DNA of 64,000 nucleotides from positions 2,170,001 through 2,234,000 of the forward strand of contig NZ_CP080095.1 in NCBI RefSeq assembly GCF_019428685.1, written 5' to 3'. This document shows positions 48,306-56,966 of this stretch, piece by piece (the stretch's first letter is position 1; each line of letters begins with the position of its first letter). Source of the stretch: Paraburkholderia edwinii. Its GTDB lineage: Bacteria > Pseudomonadota > Gammaproteobacteria > Burkholderiales > Burkholderiaceae. The position numbers and the translations under genes are program-made. Under the pieces are notes generated by a model. It did no database searches, was not told where the DNA came from, and was given only the letters and a program-made list of their open reading frames with translations.

Positions 48306-49217
48306 TTGGACCGCTTCAAACAGATCGAAACCTTCGTGCGGGTCGCAGACTCCGGCAGCCTCGCGGCCGCGGCGCTCGAGGAGGGCGTGTCGCCGGTCAT
48401 TCTGGGCCGCCGCCTCGACGCGCTCGAAAAGCGGCTCGGCGTGAAACTGATGTACCGCTCGACGCGGCGGCTCGTCGTCAGCGAAGAGGGCGCGGCGTTT
48501 CTCGAGCGCTGCCGGGGGCTTCTCTCCGAATGGGATCAGGCGGAAAACGAACTGGCCGCCGGGCATCGCGCGGTGAGCGGCCATCTGATCGTGTCGGCGC
48601 CGGCCGCGTTCGGCCGCAAGCATGTTGCGCCGCTTGCGCCGGCGTTTCTCGCCGATAAGCCCGAACTGCAGGTGTCGTTCAATCTGACCGATCGCGTCGT
48701 CGATCTCGTGCGCGAAGGCTACGACCTGTCGATTCGCATCGGCGGCGCCGTCGATCCGAACTTCGTTGCGGTAAAGCTCGCGTCGAACCGGCGCGTCGTG
48801 TGCGGCACGCCTGAGTACTTCAACAAGTACGGCCGGCCGAAAACGCTCGAAGACCTGCCCGAGCACAATTGCCTTGCGTTCAACCTGCAAGGCGGGCAGA
48901 ACCGCGGCTGGTATTTCCGGCGCAACGGCAAGCTCGCGACAGTGCGCGTCGGCGGCACGCTCGATTGCAACGACGGCGAGCTGCTGCATCGTTGGGTATC
49001 CGAAGGACTCGGACTCGGCTGGCGTTCGACGTGGGAAGTGCAACAGCAGCTCGTGCGCGGCGAGCTCGAAACCGTGCTCGATGAATACGCGCTGCCCGAA
49101 TACGACATTCTTGCCGTGTATCCGCAGCAGCGCTTCGTGCCGGCCAAGGTGCGCTATTTCATCGACTATCTGAAAGAGGTGTACGCGCGGCCCGGGTACT
49201 GGACGGGCGAAGCGTAA
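48306..49217 (+). CDS. LysR-family regulator (likely of glyoxylate genes)
   Basis: 303 residues from a TTG start at 48306 with GAGGAG eight bases upstream; the family N terminus [55 protein letters not shown] fits this start, whereas upstream codons are Arg-rich. The effector domain has [56 protein letters not shown]. It is divergent from gcl-hyi-glxR with a palindrome between, so control of glyoxylate use is a fair inference. Confidence 0.92.
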   Translation: MDRFKQIETFVRVADSGSLAAAALEEGVSPVILGRRLDALEKRLGVKLMYRSTRRLVVSEEGAAFLERCRGLLSEWDQAENELAAGHRAVSGHLIVSAPAAFGRKHVAPLAPAFLADKPELQVSFNLTDRVVDLVREGYDLSIRIGGAVDPNFVAVKLASNRRVVCGTPEYFNKYGRPKTLEDLPEHNCLAFNLQGGQNRGWYFRRNGKLATVRVGGTLDCNDGELLHRWVSEGLGLGWRSTWEVQQQLVRGELETVLDEYALPEYDILAVYPQQRFVPAKVRYFIDYLKEVYARPGYWTGEA

Positions 49218-49220
49218 CTT

Positions 49221-49667
49221 TCATCCGACGATCAGCGTGCCGTTCATCGTTTCGTGTCCCGATCCACAGAAGATGTCGCACAGGAATTCGACGGTGCCGG
49301 CGTCGCCGGCCTGCGCCGCGAGCCGTACCGGCGCCCCCGGCGGCACGTCGACGCGCACGCCGTATTGCGGTATGGAGAAGCCCATGGGTACGTCTTCGGC
49401 GGTCAGCTCGAACACGACCGCTTCGTGCGGGGCAAGCTTGATCTGACTCGGGGTGAACACGAAGCGCTTGGCGTGCACCTGGATCACGCGCGGCGCGGCG
49501 GCACGGGCGGGGATGCGCGACATCGCGGCGAGCGCGGCGGCCGCGCCGGTCAGCATCAGCCATCTGCGCCGCGCGAGGTTGGCGGCGGCGGGTTCGCCAG
49601 AGGCTTTGCCAGCCGATTTGCCTGCGGGCTCTGCACGTCTGGCGGCGGTTTCGATTGGTTTTTGCAT
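49221..49667 (-). CDS. Exported cupredoxin with CuA-like motif
   Basis: 148 residues. A long basic leader with RRRWLMLTGAAAALAAM (Tat-like) precedes the cupredoxin fold (VIQVHAKRFVFTPSQIKLAPHEAVVFELTAEDVPMGFSIPQYGVRVDVPPG, AGTVEFLCDIFCGSGHETMNGTLIVG). The CuA ligand line CDIFCGSGHETM (two Cys, His, Met) resembles cytochrome oxidase subunit II. The first CuA His, usually in DV-x-H-x-F, is Met here (DVPMGF). It follows the metallophosphoesterase gene by 15 bases, same operon. Probably a periplasmic electron carrier or copper-handling protein. Confidence 0.85.
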   Translation of the reverse strand: MQKPIETAARRAEPAGKSAGKASGEPAAANLARRRWLMLTGAAAALAAMSRIPARAAAPRVIQVHAKRFVFTPSQIKLAPHEAVVFELTAEDVPMGFSIPQYGVRVDVPPGAPVRLAAQAGDAGTVEFLCDIFCGSGHETMNGTLIVG

Positions 49668-49682
49668 CGCGCGTCCCCACGA

Positions 49683-50579
49683 TCACGAAATGTTGCGAAT
49701 CGGCTTTTCGTTGAGCGCAAATGCGTCCGGCGCTCTGTCCACCTCCACCTGCCGCCAGCCGAGTCCGCGATACGGCGCGGCCGCGTCCCACGGCACCGGC
49801 AGACGTTTCTCCTGCGAGCCCGGCGCGGGCAGCGGGAACATCAGCGAGCGCGCGGCATGGTGCGCGATATTGCCGGTCATCGTGTGGTGTTCCTGGTGGA
49901 TATGCCCATAGAACACGGTCACATTCTGCCGGCGCGTCAGCACCTCGATGACCTGCGCGCCATCGCGCGTCGCCCAGTCCCATTGCGGCGCAAGGTCGAA
50001 GAGCGGCCGGTGCGTGAAGACGACGATGCGCGCATCCTTCGGCTGCTTGTCGATATCGGCGGCCAGCCACGCGATCTGCTCGGCGCCGACGCGGCCCGCC
50101 GGGTCCGACACGTTGTCGACCGTGATGAAGTGCACGCCCTTGTGATCGAACGTGTAGTGAGTTTCGCCAAAACGCTCCTTGAAGGCGGCGCCCGCGTCGA
50201 GGCTCGCGTCGTGTTCGCCGGGCATCAGGTAGAGCGGCTTCACGTCCAGGTTCAGCACGATCGCCTCGAACTGCTTCATCCGTTCGCGGCGCACCATCGG
50301 ATCGTCGGTCGTGTGCGTGAGGTCGCCGGTGAAGATCACGAAGTCCGGCTTGACCGGCAGCGCGTTCACCGCGGCAATCGCCTTCGGCAGCGTGCCTTTG
50401 GCATCCGGATTGACCGCGGGGCCTTCGAAGCCCCAGTGCGAATCGGATAGCTGGACGAAGTAAAAGTCCTGGTCGCGCCCGTAAGTGAAGCCGGGCAATG
50501 CCGACGCGAATGCCGCGCCGCCGACCGCGGCCAGCTTCAGGAAATCGCGCCGTTTCAGATGACGAAGGGTGCTTTGCAT
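49683..50579 (-). CDS. Exported metallophosphoesterase (Tat substrate)
   Basis: 298 residues. Tat signal LKRRDFLKLAAVGGAAFASALPGF. Calcineurin-like motifs: QLSDSHWG (metal ligands D, H), FTGDLTHTTDDP (GD), LYLMPGEHDASLDAG in place of GNHD with GEHD, FTHRPLFDL, and YGHIHQEHH (GHIH). The Asn to Glu change in GNHD is frequent in this subgroup. GAGGAG precedes the ATG. It heads the operon with the cupredoxin gene and is divergent from the ECF sigma gene, with which it may be co-regulated. Confidence 0.9.
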   Translation of the reverse strand: MQSTLRHLKRRDFLKLAAVGGAAFASALPGFTYGRDQDFYFVQLSDSHWGFEGPAVNPDAKGTLPKAIAAVNALPVKPDFVIFTGDLTHTTDDPMVRRERMKQFEAIVLNLDVKPLYLMPGEHDASLDAGAAFKERFGETHYTFDHKGVHFITVDNVSDPAGRVGAEQIAWLAADIDKQPKDARIVVFTHRPLFDLAPQWDWATRDGAQVIEVLTRRQNVTVFYGHIHQEHHTMTGNIAHHAARSLMFPLPAPGSQEKRLPVPWDAAAPYRGLGWRQVEVDRAPDAFALNEKPIRNIS

Positions 50580-50893
50580 GACTGCTCCTCGCAGGGTTCG
50601 TTCGGCGTTGCTGCCCGATGGCCGCTCGTTCGCTCACGTGTTGCCGCGTGGGCTGCACGGGTCGGCTACCGGTTGCGGCTCGCTGCCGATCGGGTGTCGT
50701 CAGGGGTGGTTGTCAGGGTGGCTGTTAGGCGTCGTTCTGTTGTCACCCGGTTGCCGCTAAATTGCGCGGTCTGCCTGTCGAACCCGGCGGGCGCGTTTTT
50801 TATTCCGGTTTTATTTTTTGCTGAACGGCACATCGGGCGGGAATAAACTCGTCGCGTAGCCGGTATAGCAGCCGTAACGATCGGAGGGCTCCG
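50580..50893. other. Divergent promoter region, metallophosphoesterase / ECF sigma
   Basis: 314 bases between divergent operons. An ECF-type promoter read by the sigma factor is expected on one or both sides. The T-rich GCGTTTTTTATTCCGG near 50791-50807 and GGAATAAAC near 50839 stand out, but I cannot fix -35/-10 boxes with confidence. No gene. Confidence 0.4.
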
Positions 50894-51811
50894 GTGACCG
50901 AAACCGAATGTGATACCGCACAGCGCAGCGCCCGCTTCCAGCAGATGGCGCTGCCGCATCTCGATGCGGCGTTTAACCTTGCACGCTGGTTGTGCGGCAA
51001 TCCGAACGATGCGGAAGACATCGTGCAGGATGCCTATATTCGCGCGTTCCGCTACTTCGATATGTTCCACGGCGAGAACGCGCGGCCGTGGCTGCTCACG
51101 ATTGTGCGGCGCACCTGGTACAGCGAGTGGCAGAAGCGCGAAATGTCGCGCCACTCGGTCGAATTCGACGAAAACCTCGACGACACGACGTTCGAAGGCT
51201 GGAGCGACTCGAATGCCGACCCCGAGACGCTGATGATGCGCGACCAGGACACGCGGCTCGTGCATGCGGCGCTCGAGCAGCTGCCCGCCGAGTATCGCGA
51301 AGTGATGGTGCTGCGCGAACTGGAAGAGCTCAGTTATCGCGAAATCGCGACGATTGCCGATCTGCCCGTCGGCACCGTGATGTCACGGCTGGCGCGCGGG
51401 CGAAAACGGCTGGCGGCGTCGCTTGCGTCGATGCAGGCGCGCACGTCGGGTGCGGGGGGCGGATCGGCGCCGTCGCGTGCGGCCGCGGGCGGCGCTGGGA
51501 GTTCGAGTGCGGCGCCGGGTGCCGGCGGGCGCAGTGCGCGCGACAAACGGTGTGGCGCGGGAGCGGCTGGGCTGTCCGCGGCAATGCCGGCCTCGAGCGC
51601 GGCTTCGATACCGCAGGGCGGCGCTGTTCCCACACCGGCCACGCTGACCAATCGGACCGGCGAACGGGCGCCAGCCAGCTTCACTTCCGCGGACCCGCAA
51701 GACCGGATGTCCGGCAAGACCACCGAACCACCCGTACGTCACCCCGGCAACCCCGGCAATACCGGCGCGACGCCGGGAGGTATCGCTCAGGAGAGCCCAG
51801 ATGGACTGTAA
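50894..51811 (+). CDS. ECF RNA polymerase sigma factor (RpoE-like)
   Basis: 305 residues with a GTG start (GGAGGG eight bases upstream). Sigma region 2: LDAAFNLARWLCGNPNDAEDIVQDAYIRAFRYFDMFHGENARPWLLTIVRRTWY; region 4: AALEQLPAEYREVMVLRELEELSYREIATIADLPVGTVMSRLARGRKRL. These end at about residue 178, where most ECF sigmas stop. A 125-residue Ala/Gly/Ser/Pro-rich tail follows, unusual and probably disordered. Its end overlaps the anti-sigma gene by 11 bases, so the two are translationally coupled. Confidence 0.95.
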   Translation: MTETECDTAQRSARFQQMALPHLDAAFNLARWLCGNPNDAEDIVQDAYIRAFRYFDMFHGENARPWLLTIVRRTWYSEWQKREMSRHSVEFDENLDDTTFEGWSDSNADPETLMMRDQDTRLVHAALEQLPAEYREVMVLRELEELSYREIATIADLPVGTVMSRLARGRKRLAASLASMQARTSGAGGGSAPSRAAAGGAGSSSAAPGAGGRSARDKRCGAGAAGLSAAMPASSAASIPQGGAVPTPATLTNRTGERAPASFTSADPQDRMSGKTTEPPVRHPGNPGNTGATPGGIAQESPDGL

Positions 51812-52811
51812 CGACGCCCGCCCGCTTATCGACGCGAACGTCGACCGGGAACTGTCGCCGCCCGATGCACATGTGCTGCAGCAGCATATCGACGGGTGCG
51901 CCGCATGCCAGCGCGAAACCGACGCCGTGCGCGCGCTGAGCACCGCGGTGCGCAACGCGGCTCAATATCATCGCGCGCCGCAGGCACTGCGTGCGCGCAT
52001 CATCGGGGCACTGCCGGCGACGCAAGTCGTCGAGCAGCGCGACGAGACCAGCCGAGCCGCCGCAGAGCGGAATTTTGGCGAAGAGCGGCGTGGCGACACG
52101 CCGGAAAGAGCGCGCGATGCCGCGTCGGACCCGGCTCGCGCCGGCAAGCGCAATACGCCGGCGAGAAACCGCTGGCTCGATTTTCTGCGCGGAGCGCGGC
52201 CGGCGCGGGACAACGCGCGCGGCAAGTCGTGGGACGCGGCGCGCGGCGGTTCGTCCGACGCGGCGCCGCTCGCGCAGCCGTTCGGCGCGGCGGCGTGGCG
52301 CGGCGGCGCGCTGGCGTTCACGGTATGCGCGGCTGTCGCGCTCGGCGTGTTGTACACGCAGCAGCGCGCGGCCGCGCCGTCCGGGCTCGTCGACGAACTC
52401 GTCTCGAGCCATGTGCGCGCGCAGATCTCGGGGCGCGACATCGACGTGATTTCGTCGGACCAGCATACGGTGAAGCCGTGGTTCAACGGCCGTATCGACT
52501 ATGCGCCGCCGGTCGTCGATCTCGCCTCGAGCGGCTTTCCGCTCGCGGGCGGGCGGCTCGATTACGTCGGCCATCGCCGGGTCGCGGTGTTGACCTATAC
52601 GCATCGCAAACATGTGATCGACGTCTACGTGTTTCCGGACAACGATCCGGCGGCCGGCAAGCCGGGTCCGTCGCTGTCGAGCGACGGCTACTCGGTGGCG
52701 CGCTGGCGCGATGCGGGGATGATGTGGTGGGCGGTCACCGATGCGTCGTCGGAATCGTTGACGCAGCTTGAAGCGGCGCTGCGTGCGCGGCTGCAAAGCG
52801 GCGGCGGGTGA
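51801..52811 (+). CDS. Anti-sigma factor (zinc-binding, one membrane helix)
   Basis: 336 residues. The N-terminal ZAS domain MDCNDARPLIDANVDRELSPPDAHVLQQHIDGCAACQRETDAV carries the HxxxCxxC zinc motif. A charged Arg-rich linker of about 90 residues leads to one membrane helix (GGALAFTVCAAVALGVLYT), then a periplasmic sensor region with VSSHVRAQISGRDIDVISSDQHTVKPWFNGRIDYAPPVVDLA and GYSVARWRDAGMMWWAVTD. It holds the upstream ECF sigma inactive. The KPWFNGRIDYAPPV segment is typical of this anti-sigma group. Confidence 0.93.
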   Translation: MDCNDARPLIDANVDRELSPPDAHVLQQHIDGCAACQRETDAVRALSTAVRNAAQYHRAPQALRARIIGALPATQVVEQRDETSRAAAERNFGEERRGDTPERARDAASDPARAGKRNTPARNRWLDFLRGARPARDNARGKSWDAARGGSSDAAPLAQPFGAAAWRGGALAFTVCAAVALGVLYTQQRAAAPSGLVDELVSSHVRAQISGRDIDVISSDQHTVKPWFNGRIDYAPPVVDLASSGFPLAGGRLDYVGHRRVAVLTYTHRKHVIDVYVFPDNDPAAGKPGPSLSSDGYSVARWRDAGMMWWAVTDASSESLTQLEAALRARLQSGGG

Positions 52812-53030
52812 TATCGATATCGCGCGGCCATCGTGAAACTGGACAGGCGCAAAAGATAAGGTACGGGGGAAGTGGCGGAAAACCGCGCCGGACGTTGGTC
52901 CGGCGCGGCGAGGGGGCCAATGGGGAGCCAACGTGGAAACAACGGGGCTAGTTAAGACCCAGCCGTGCCGGCATACGGTAAATCGTTGAAATTCAAAGCA
53001 TAATCGCGCATCAGGTGCACGGAATCCCGC

Positions 53031-53059
53031 TTGCAGTCGGACCCCATTCGGGTTACACT
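53031..53059 (+). promoter_or_regulatory. Sigma-70 promoter of the rpsF operon
   Basis: TTGCAG (53031-53036) and TACACT (53054-53059) at 17-base spacing, about 65 bases before the rpsF ATG. Confidence 0.65.
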
Positions 53060-53075
53060 CTCGGGCTTCTCACTT

Positions 53076-53103
53076 GCCGCACCGGTTCGACGCCCGGGTG
53101 GCT
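53076..53103 (+). promoter_or_regulatory. Candidate S6:S18-binding leader hairpin
   Basis: GCCGCACCGG-ttcgacg-CCCGGGTGGC folds with a bulge just upstream of the rpsF Shine-Dalgarno. It is in the position and has the CCG-bulge look of the leader element through which S6:S18 represses this operon in many bacteria. This is recognition by eye only. Confidence 0.4.
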
Positions 53104-53123
53104 TTAATCCATAAGGAGTGTGT

Positions 53124-53498
53124 ATGCGTCACTACGAAATCGTCTTTATCGTGCACCCCGATCAGAGCGAGCAAGTGCCCGCCATGATCGACCGGTACAA
53201 GTCCACGATCACGTCGCACGGCGGCCAGATCCACCGCATCGAAGACTGGGGCCGTCGCCAGCTGGCCTACATGATCGAGAAACTCGCGAAGGCTCACTAC
53301 GTCTGCATGAACATCGAATGCGACCAGGCCACGCTCGAAGAACTCGAGCACGCATTCAAGTTCAACGACGCCGTGCTGCGCCACCTGATCGTCAAGATGA
53401 AGAAGGCCGAAGCCGGCCCGTCGCCGATGATGAAGGAAGTGCAGCGCGAAGAAGCCAAGAAGGCGGCTGCTACGCAACCGTCCGAAGCGCAGGCTTAA
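53124..53498 (+). CDS. rpsF: 30S ribosomal protein S6
   Basis: 124 residues. [29 protein letters not shown], then [32 protein letters not shown], the S6 RNA-binding fold with the conserved WGRR(Q/K)LAY. AAGGAG precedes the ATG. Binds S18 on the 30S platform. First gene of rpsF-priB-rpsR-rplI. The tail is Lys/Glu/Ala-rich as in other beta-proteobacteria. Confidence 0.98.
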   Translation: MRHYEIVFIVHPDQSEQVPAMIDRYKSTITSHGGQIHRIEDWGRRQLAYMIEKLAKAHYVCMNIECDQATLEELEHAFKFNDAVLRHLIVKMKKAEAGPSPMMKEVQREEAKKAAATQPSEAQA

Positions 53499-53549
53499 GA
53501 CTCTCTATTTAAGCCATCAGAGTCACGCAACGCCGTCAGCAATGAATCA

Positions 53550-53849
53550 ATGAACCGGCTGCAACTCACAGCCAGCGTCGTCGAACGCGAACCGGTGCGA
53601 TATACGCCCGCCGGCGTTCCGATTGCAGGTTGCACGTTGCAGCACCGTACCGAAGTCGTCGAAGCGGGCATCGCCCGGGTGGTTGAACTGACGATGCCGG
53701 CGGTAGCGGCCGGTGAGGCGAGCGGCAGGCTGGAGAACTGTGCAATGGGCGTCGAAACGCTCTTCACGGGTTTCCTGGCCAAGAAAAGCCGCAATGCGAG
53801 AACTCTGGTGTTTCACATCACAGATTTGCAGGACATTGGAAAGGACTGA
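53550..53849 (+). CDS. priB: Primosomal replication protein N
   Basis: 99 residues, single OB fold: [40 protein letters not shown], and [29 protein letters not shown]. Binds ssDNA and PriA during replication restart. Between rpsF and rpsR as usual in beta-proteobacteria; two bases separate it from rpsR. Confidence 0.95.
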   Translation: MNRLQLTASVVEREPVRYTPAGVPIAGCTLQHRTEVVEAGIARVVELTMPAVAAGEASGRLENCAMGVETLFTGFLAKKSRNARTLVFHITDLQDIGKD

Positions 53850-53851
53850 AC

Positions 53852-54127
53852 ATGCCCCGCCCGACTGGTAAGAAATTCGACAAGCGTCGCCAGCAACAAA
53901 ACCCGCTCTTCAAGCGCAAGAAGTTCTGCCGCTTCACGGCTGCCGGCGTCGAACAGATCGACTACAAAGACATCGAAACGCTGAAAGACTTCATCGGCGA
54001 AAACGGCAAGATCACGCCGGCGCGTCTCACGGGTACGAAGTCGCACTATCAACGCCAGCTGGACACGGCCATCAAGCGCGCGCGTTTCCTCGCGCTGATG
54101 CCGTACACCGACCAGCACAAGGCCTAA
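53852..54127 (+). CDS. rpsR: 30S ribosomal protein S18
   Basis: 91 residues: [82 protein letters not shown], full S18 signature including the C-x(>20)-IDYKD and GKI-P-R-TG segments. Partner of S6. Only one Cys is present, so no zinc site. Confidence 0.98.
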   Translation: MPRPTGKKFDKRRQQQNPLFKRKKFCRFTAAGVEQIDYKDIETLKDFIGENGKITPARLTGTKSHYQRQLDTAIKRARFLALMPYTDQHKA

Positions 54128-54155
54128 ACCCGACGGCGCCATAAGGAGCATTTGA

Positions 54156-54608
54156 ATGCAGATCATTCTTCTCGAGAAAGTCGTCAACCTGGGCAACCTC
54201 GGCGATATCGTCAAGGTTAAGGACGGCTACGCACGTAACTTCCTGATCCCGAACAAGCAGGCACGCCGCGCAACGAAAGACGCGATCGCCGAATTCGAAG
54301 TCCGCCGTGCGGAACTCGAAAAGGTCGCGGCTGAAAAGCTGGCCGCCGCTCAGGCACAAGGCGAAAAGCTGAACGGCCTGACGGTTCAGATCGGCCAGAA
54401 GGCTGGCGTCGACGGCCGCCTGTTCGGTTCGGTGACGAACGCGGACATCGCCGCAGCGCTGTCGAAGCAAGGCTTCGCAGTCGAAAAGGCGCAAGTGCGC
54501 ATGCCGGAAGGCCCGCTGAAGATGGTCGGCGATCATCCGGTGCAGGTTTCGCTGCATACCGACGTGCTCGTCGACGTGACGGTGTCGGTGCTGGGCGAGC
54601 ACGTTTAA
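54156..54608 (+). CDS. rplI: 50S ribosomal protein L9
   Basis: 150 residues. [44 protein letters not shown], the L9 N-terminal signature, a long connecting helix, and a C-terminal domain ([29 protein letters not shown]). AAGGAG precedes the ATG. Last gene of the operon, followed by a strong terminator. Confidence 0.98.
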   Translation: MQIILLEKVVNLGNLGDIVKVKDGYARNFLIPNKQARRATKDAIAEFEVRRAELEKVAAEKLAAAQAQGEKLNGLTVQIGQKAGVDGRLFGSVTNADIAAALSKQGFAVEKAQVRMPEGPLKMVGDHPVQVSLHTDVLVDVTVSVLGEHV

Positions 54609-54670
54609 GCGTGCATCAGGCGCACAGCCAGCTGTAGGAAACAGTCGCCGGGCATCAGCAAGGCGCGAGG

Positions 54671-54703
54671 GCAGGGGCCGGGAAACCGGCCCCTGCTTTT
54701 TTT
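54671..54703 (+). terminator. Intrinsic terminator of the rpsF-rplI operon
   Basis: Stem of 11 pairs (GCAGGGGCCGG / CCGGCCCCTGC) with a GAAA tetraloop and seven T. It is 62 bases after the rplI stop. Confidence 0.96.
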
Positions 54704-54764
54704 ATCGCCGCGTCGCGCGTTGTCGTCTTTGCTGCCGGGGCTAATTGCCCGATAATCCCACCCC

Positions 54765-56153
54765 ATGAACGCACCGCCGAAAGACCCCCAACTCGAGTCG
54801 CTGAAAGTCCCGCCGCATTCGATCGAGGCCGAGCAATCGGTGCTCGGCGGTCTGCTGCTCGACAATGCCGCATGGGACCGCATCGCGGACTTTCTGTCGC
54901 AAGGCGACTTCTACCGGTACGACCACCGGATCATCTACGAACACATCGGCAGGCTGATCGCGGCGACGCGGCCGGCCGACGTCGTGACGGTGTTCGAGGC
55001 GTTGACCACGTCAGGCAAGGCGGAAGACGTCGGCGGCCTCGCGTATCTGAACGCGCTGGCGCAGAACACGCCGAGCGCGGCGAATATCCGCCGCTATGCG
55101 GAAATCGTGCGCGACCGCGCGGTGCTGCGCCGGCTCGTGTCGGTGGCGGACGAGATTTCGGCGGACGCCTTCAATCCGCAGGGCAAAGAGGTGCGCCAAC
55201 TGCTCGACGAAGCGGAATCGAAGGTGTTTTCGATTGCCGAAGACGGCGCGCGCGGCACACAGGGCTTCCTCGAGATCGGTCCGCTGCTTACGCAAGTGGT
55301 CGAGCGTATCGACACGCTTTATCACACGGCAAACCCGAGCGATGTGACGGGCACGCCGACGGGTTTCGTCGATCTTGATCGCATGACGTCGGGGATGCAT
55401 GGCGGGGAATTGATCATCGTGGCGGGACGACCGTCGATGGGCAAGACCGCGCTGTCGATGAACATCGGCGAGTACGTCGCAGTCGAGTACGGGCTGCCGG
55501 TCGCCGTGTTCTCGATGGAAATGCCGGGCACGCAACTGACGATGCGTATGCTCGGCTCGGTAGGCCGCCTCGATCAGCACCGGATGCGCACGGGGCGTCT
55601 CACCGACGAAGACTGGCCGAAGCTCACGCACGCCGTGCAGAAAATGAGCGAAGCGCAGGTCTTTATCGACGAAACCGGCGGCCTGAACCCGATGGAATTG
55701 CGCTCGCGCGCGCGGCGACTGGCGCGGCAATGCGGCAAGCTCGGCCTTATCATCGTCGACTATTTGCAGCTGATGAGCGGGTCGTCGGCGGGTGAAAACC
55801 GCGCGACGGAAATTTCCGAGATCTCGCGGTCGCTGAAGAGCCTTGCCAAAGAGCTCGACGTACCGGTGATCGCGCTGTCGCAGCTCAATCGCGGCCTCGA
55901 GCAGCGTCCGAACAAGCGGCCGGTGATGTCGGATCTGCGCGAATCGGGCGCTATCGAGCAGGACGCCGACGTGATCCTGTTTATTTATCGCGACGAGGTT
56001 TATAACCCGGACAGCCCGGACAAGGGTACTGCCGAGGTCATTATTGGCAAGCAACGTAATGGGCCGATCGGCTCTGTTCGGCTCACGTTCCTTGGTCAAT
56101 ACACGAAGTTCGATAATTTCGCGGGCGCGCAGAATTTCTACGGCAGCGAGTAG
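54765..56153 (+). CDS. dnaB: Replicative DNA helicase DnaB
   Basis: 462 residues, hexameric 5'-3' helicase of the replication fork. N-terminal domain PPHSIEAEQSVLGGLLLDNAAWDRI; RecA-like domain with Walker A GRPSMGKTALSMNI, Walker B LIIVDYLQLM, and ELDVPVIALSQLNRGLEQRPNKRPVMSDLRESGAIEQDADVILFIYRDEVY. No intein. It has its own unit after the ribosomal terminator. Confidence 0.98.
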   Translation: MNAPPKDPQLESLKVPPHSIEAEQSVLGGLLLDNAAWDRIADFLSQGDFYRYDHRIIYEHIGRLIAATRPADVVTVFEALTTSGKAEDVGGLAYLNALAQNTPSAANIRRYAEIVRDRAVLRRLVSVADEISADAFNPQGKEVRQLLDEAESKVFSIAEDGARGTQGFLEIGPLLTQVVERIDTLYHTANPSDVTGTPTGFVDLDRMTSGMHGGELIIVAGRPSMGKTALSMNIGEYVAVEYGLPVAVFSMEMPGTQLTMRMLGSVGRLDQHRMRTGRLTDEDWPKLTHAVQKMSEAQVFIDETGGLNPMELRSRARRLARQCGKLGLIIVDYLQLMSGSSAGENRATEISEISRSLKSLAKELDVPVIALSQLNRGLEQRPNKRPVMSDLRESGAIEQDADVILFIYRDEVYNPDSPDKGTAEVIIGKQRNGPIGSVRLTFLGQYTKFDNFAGAQNFYGSE

Positions 56154-56339
56154 GGCGACGGCGAAGGAAGGGCTAGGGCGTCTATCCATAAATTGCGAAT
56201 CAGTCGCGCCGACGCCACGGAGGGCGATCCAAAGTCAGTGTCTCGATGTGCGACGAACGGTACAATATGTCGGATTTATGACAGACGTGCCGTCGTCGTT
56301 TCTACATCGACGGTCTGACAGTTCTCCTCCAGGAACCCA

Positions 56340-56966
56340 ATGTTCGGTCGTTTCATGCCCACCGAGGGCAAATTCTTCGAAATCTTCAACGCGCATGCGA
56401 AGCACATCGTTTCAGCGAGCCACGAGCTCGAGCTGCTGATCGACAACCTCGCCGACGCGGAAATCCATAAGCAGAACGTCCAATCCGCTGAGAAAGCCGC
56501 CGACAAGCTCACGCACGAAACGATCGACCTGCTGCACAAAACCTTCATCACGCCGCTCGACCGCGACGAAATCCACAAACTGATCAGCACGATGGACGAC
56601 ATCCTCGATTTGATGGAGGACGTCGCTACCGCCATTTCGTTGTACGACGTACGGGCTGTTACGTCCGAGGCAAGCCAGCTCGCGCATATCTGCACGTCGA
56701 CGTGCGAGCGCGTGCAGACGGCGGTCGGCATGCTGTCCGATATGAAACAGGCGCGCGCGATTCTGAAGGCCTGCGAAGATATCGATCGCCTCGAGTCTGA
56801 AGCCGACCGCGTGCTGCGTTCGGCGATGTCGAAACTTTTCCGCGAAGAAGACGACGTCAAAACGCTCATCAAGCTGAAGGCAATCTACGAGTTGCTCGAG
56901 GCCGTCACCGACAAATGCGAGGATGTCGCGAACATCATCGAAGGCATCGTGCTGGAAAACGCCTGA
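56340..56966 (+). CDS. DUF47 / PhoU-like accessory protein of Pit
   Basis: 208 residues, all-helical: MFGRFMPTEGKFFEIFNAHAKHIV, KAADKLTHETIDLLHKTFITPLDRDEIHKLISTMDDILDLMEDVATAI, then TDKCEDVANIIEGIVLENA with the acidic metal-binding positions E/DxxxD. DUF47 proteins accompany Pit transporters and modulate phosphate uptake. The stop overlaps the pit ATG by one base. Confidence 0.94.
   Translation: MFGRFMPTEGKFFEIFNAHAKHIVSASHELELLIDNLADAEIHKQNVQSAEKAADKLTHETIDLLHKTFITPLDRDEIHKLISTMDDILDLMEDVATAISLYDVRAVTSEASQLAHICTSTCERVQTAVGMLSDMKQARAILKACEDIDRLESEADRVLRSAMSKLFREEDDVKTLIKLKAIYELLEAVTDKCEDVANIIEGIVLENA

Larger units (their letters stand above)
52812..53123. other. Gap with rpsF operon promoter and leader
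   Basis: 312 bases. The proximal half has no clear feature. The distal half contains the promoter (53031-53059) and the leader hairpin of the ribosomal protein operon. Confidence 0.6.

Noticed and set aside
48084..49043. Extension of gcl to a 914-residue protein starting at 49043
   Set aside because: The extra 320 codons are antisense to the LysR gene; the ATG at 48083 has GAGGAG and the family N terminus.
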